This document shows positions 62,692 to 64,000 of a stretch of 64,000 nt of DNA, piece after piece (the first letter of the stretch is position 1; every line of letters begins with the position of its first letter). Source of the stretch: Helicobacter anseris (lineage in GTDB: Bacteria; Campylobacterota; Campylobacteria; Campylobacterales; Helicobacteraceae); contig JXTW01000007.1 in assembly GCA_004368235.1 (NCBI GenBank), positions 1 to 64,000 on the forward strand, written 5' to 3'. A model generated the notes under the pieces. The model was not told the DNA's origin. It worked only from the letters and a program-made list of their open reading frames with translations, and did no database searches. The translations under genes were made by a program, and so were the position numbers.

Positions 62692-63552
62692 ATGAAAAGA
62701 TTTGCTTCATTTTTATTGGCTCCATTTATTTTTATTACAAAATATTTTAAAGCCTGTGTATTTTTATTGATTGTAATCATATTGCTTGTTACTTTTGTTT
62801 CGCCAGAGCCAAAAAGTCAAGCTAATTTAGCCAAGCTTTATCTTACAGGTCCCATTATTGATTCTCAAGGTTTTTATGAGCAGATTAAAAAGATAAAAAA
62901 GAATCCCCAAATTAAAGGTGTCTTGTTGATTATCAACTCTCCTGGCGGAGCCATGGGAGCTAGTATAGAGATTAGTGATATGATTAAGAGTTTGAGGGAA
63001 AGTATGCCTGTGGTGGCTTATGTGCAGAGTTTGATGGCTAGTGGAGGGTATTATGGAGGGATGTATGCTAACTCTATTATTGCTTCTCGTGGTGCTCTTA
63101 TTGGAAGTATTGGTGTGATTTTTAATGGAATGAATGTGGAAAATTTAATGCAAAAATTAGGCTTGCAAAATCAAGGTATCCATGCAGGTGAATATAAGGA
63201 AATAGGCACAATGATGCGTGCTTGGAATGAAAATGAACGTGAGTTTCTATCCTCTCTTATACAAGAGGAATATCAAATGTTTATTGAGGATGTAGCAGAG
63301 GCTAGAGGACTTCATGCAGGGAATTACAAAAGTTTTGCAGAAGGAAAGATTTTTAGTGCAAAAAATGCCTTAAAACTTAAGTTAATTGATGAGATTGGTA
63401 CACAAGATAGAGCTATTGAACTATTGCGTGAAATGACACAGGTAGATAAACCTATTTGGATGGAAAAGGGGAGATTAGAAGGATTTTTAGATTCTCTAGT
63501 TGAACAAAGTAGCAAAATAGCCTTTAGTGCATTTGGCGCTATGTTAAGATAG
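62692..63552 (+). CDS. sppA: Signal peptide peptidase SppA
   Basis: A 286-residue membrane-bound serine protease with one helix (residues 20-38). The Ser/Lys dyad is Ser117 (SLMASGGYYGGMYA) and Lys169 (IHAGEYKEIGT); INSPGGAMGAS is the ClpP-like start of the fold. It degrades left-over signal peptides. The short single-domain form is usual in this phylum. purU follows 13 bases later. Confidence 0.94.
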   Translation: MKRFASFLLAPFIFITKYFKACVFLLIVIILLVTFVSPEPKSQANLAKLYLTGPIIDSQGFYEQIKKIKKNPQIKGVLLIINSPGGAMGASIEISDMIKSLRESMPVVAYVQSLMASGGYYGGMYANSIIASRGALIGSIGVIFNGMNVENLMQKLGLQNQGIHAGEYKEIGTMMRAWNENEREFLSSLIQEEYQMFIEDVAEARGLHAGNYKSFAEGKIFSAKNALKLKLIDEIGTQDRAIELLREMTQVDKPIWMEKGRLEGFLDSLVEQSSKIAFSAFGAMLR

Positions 63553-63565
63553 AGGAAGTGGATTG

Positions 63566-64000
63566 ATGGCAAAAAAATATGTTATTTTAATTCAAACTAA
63601 AGATGAGAGAGGGCTAGTCTTTAGAGTATCACAGATTTTATATGAAGCGGGATTAAATATTGAAAAAAATGATGAGTATGTAGCACATGAGGATGGAATC
63701 TTTTTTATGCGCACAGAGGTAAGTGGGGATTTAGCAGATTCTGGTAGGGAAATTTTAGAGAATATTAAGAGTAGTTTAGATTCTAAAGCAAGTGTTAGAA
63801 TCATTCCACAGACTAAAAAATCAGCATTAATTTTTTGCACAAAAGAGAATCATTGTTTAGGAGATTTGCTTTTAAGAATAGATAGCAAAGAACTTTTGGT
63901 TGATATTAAGGCGGTCATTAGCAATCACCCTGATTTAGGTGATTTGGTGAGAAAATTTGGTATTGAGTTTGTTTGTATAAGTGCGGAGGGAATTTCTAAA
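63566..64000 (+). CDS. purU: Formyltetrahydrofolate deformylase, N-terminal part
   Basis: The first 145 codons, cut at the window end. An ACT-type domain opens with YVILIQTKDERGLVFRVSQILYEAGLNI, followed by KKSALIFCTKENHCLGDLLLRI and AVISNHPDLGDLVRKFGIEF, which match the formyl transferase-like core of PurU. It supplies formate and tetrahydrofolate. A GAGGAAG site precedes the ATG. It is next to sppA, as in H. pylori. Confidence 0.9.
   Translation, partial: MAKKYVILIQTKDERGLVFRVSQILYEAGLNIEKNDEYVAHEDGIFFMRTEVSGDLADSGREILENIKSSLDSKASVRIIPQTKKSALIFCTKENHCLGDLLLRIDSKELLVDIKAVISNHPDLGDLVRKFGIEFVCISAEGISK

Noticed and set aside
1-64000. CRISPR array, insertion sequence, integrase or rRNA operon
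   Set aside because: No regularly spaced repeats, transposase-like proteins, terminal repeats or rRNA-like sequence were seen on reading the window.

Overview
This AT-rich window looks like the chromosome of a non-pylori, probably enterohepatic, Helicobacter. From memory, several blocks match H. pylori gene order: ftsI-fliE-flgC-flgB next to ftsW; three outer-membrane proteins, an M23 peptidase, minC, lpxC and a TsaB-like gene; rsmE, a small membrane protein, hemH, a thioredoxin-like lipoprotein and ccsBA; accD-rlmH beside recO; and sppA-purU. A complete cytolethal distending toxin locus (cdtABC) and argG point to an enterohepatic species. No organism was supplied, and no database search was possible.

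Layout. 1-6.4 kb: start of a Na+-dependent transporter (minus strand), a DUF493 protein, an alanine/Na+ symporter, lepA, argG, a small Sel1-like secreted protein and a PepSY-type membrane protein behind a Fur-box-like site. 6.4-12.4 kb (minus): thrC followed by a translationally coupled TolC-like/MacA/MacB exporter operon whose macB is split into separate ATPase and permease genes. 12.5-18.6 kb (plus): the most interesting region, a seven-gene run FkbH-ACP-MaoC-SDR-ACP-MBOAT-SGNH, read here as a carrier-protein-dependent acyl-modification pathway. Three of its genes carry long C or G tracts (C11, G9, G12). FkbH and the second ACP are in frame; the MaoC gene is out of frame by one base. A 16/19 Fur-box match sits just before the first gene.

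18.6-25.8 kb: MATE exporter, methyltransferase, second NSS transporter, ileS and a carboxymuconolactone-decarboxylase-like protein. 25.8-26.55 kb: non-coding stretch holding a decayed SUKH/SMI1-KNR4-type immunity gene and an orphan C-terminal fragment before it. 26.6-32.4 kb (minus): accD-rlmH-membrane protein-cdtA-cdtB-cdtC-amino-acid permease, a tightly packed run in which the toxin genes sit inside what looks like a housekeeping operon. 32.6-33.8 kb: recO and five tRNA genes (Lys, Glu, Val, Asp and a diverged second Glu) behind a consensus sigma-70 promoter.

33.8-64 kb: mostly envelope and housekeeping genes: ftsI, flagellar rod genes with a sigma-54 promoter, ftsW, a Cache-domain membrane protein, mraY-murD, a Crp/Fnr regulator, three outer-membrane proteins, M23 peptidase, minC, lpxC, tsaB-like, cysQ, ccdA, a DEAD-box helicase, ilvE, a band-7 protein, rsmE, hemH, cytochrome c assembly genes (thioredoxin-like lipoprotein and fused CcsBA), an AsmA-like protein, a PNPOx-like protein, a PhnA-like protein, a lipase, msrB, sppA and the start of purU. 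No rRNA genes, CRISPR arrays or insertion sequences were seen.
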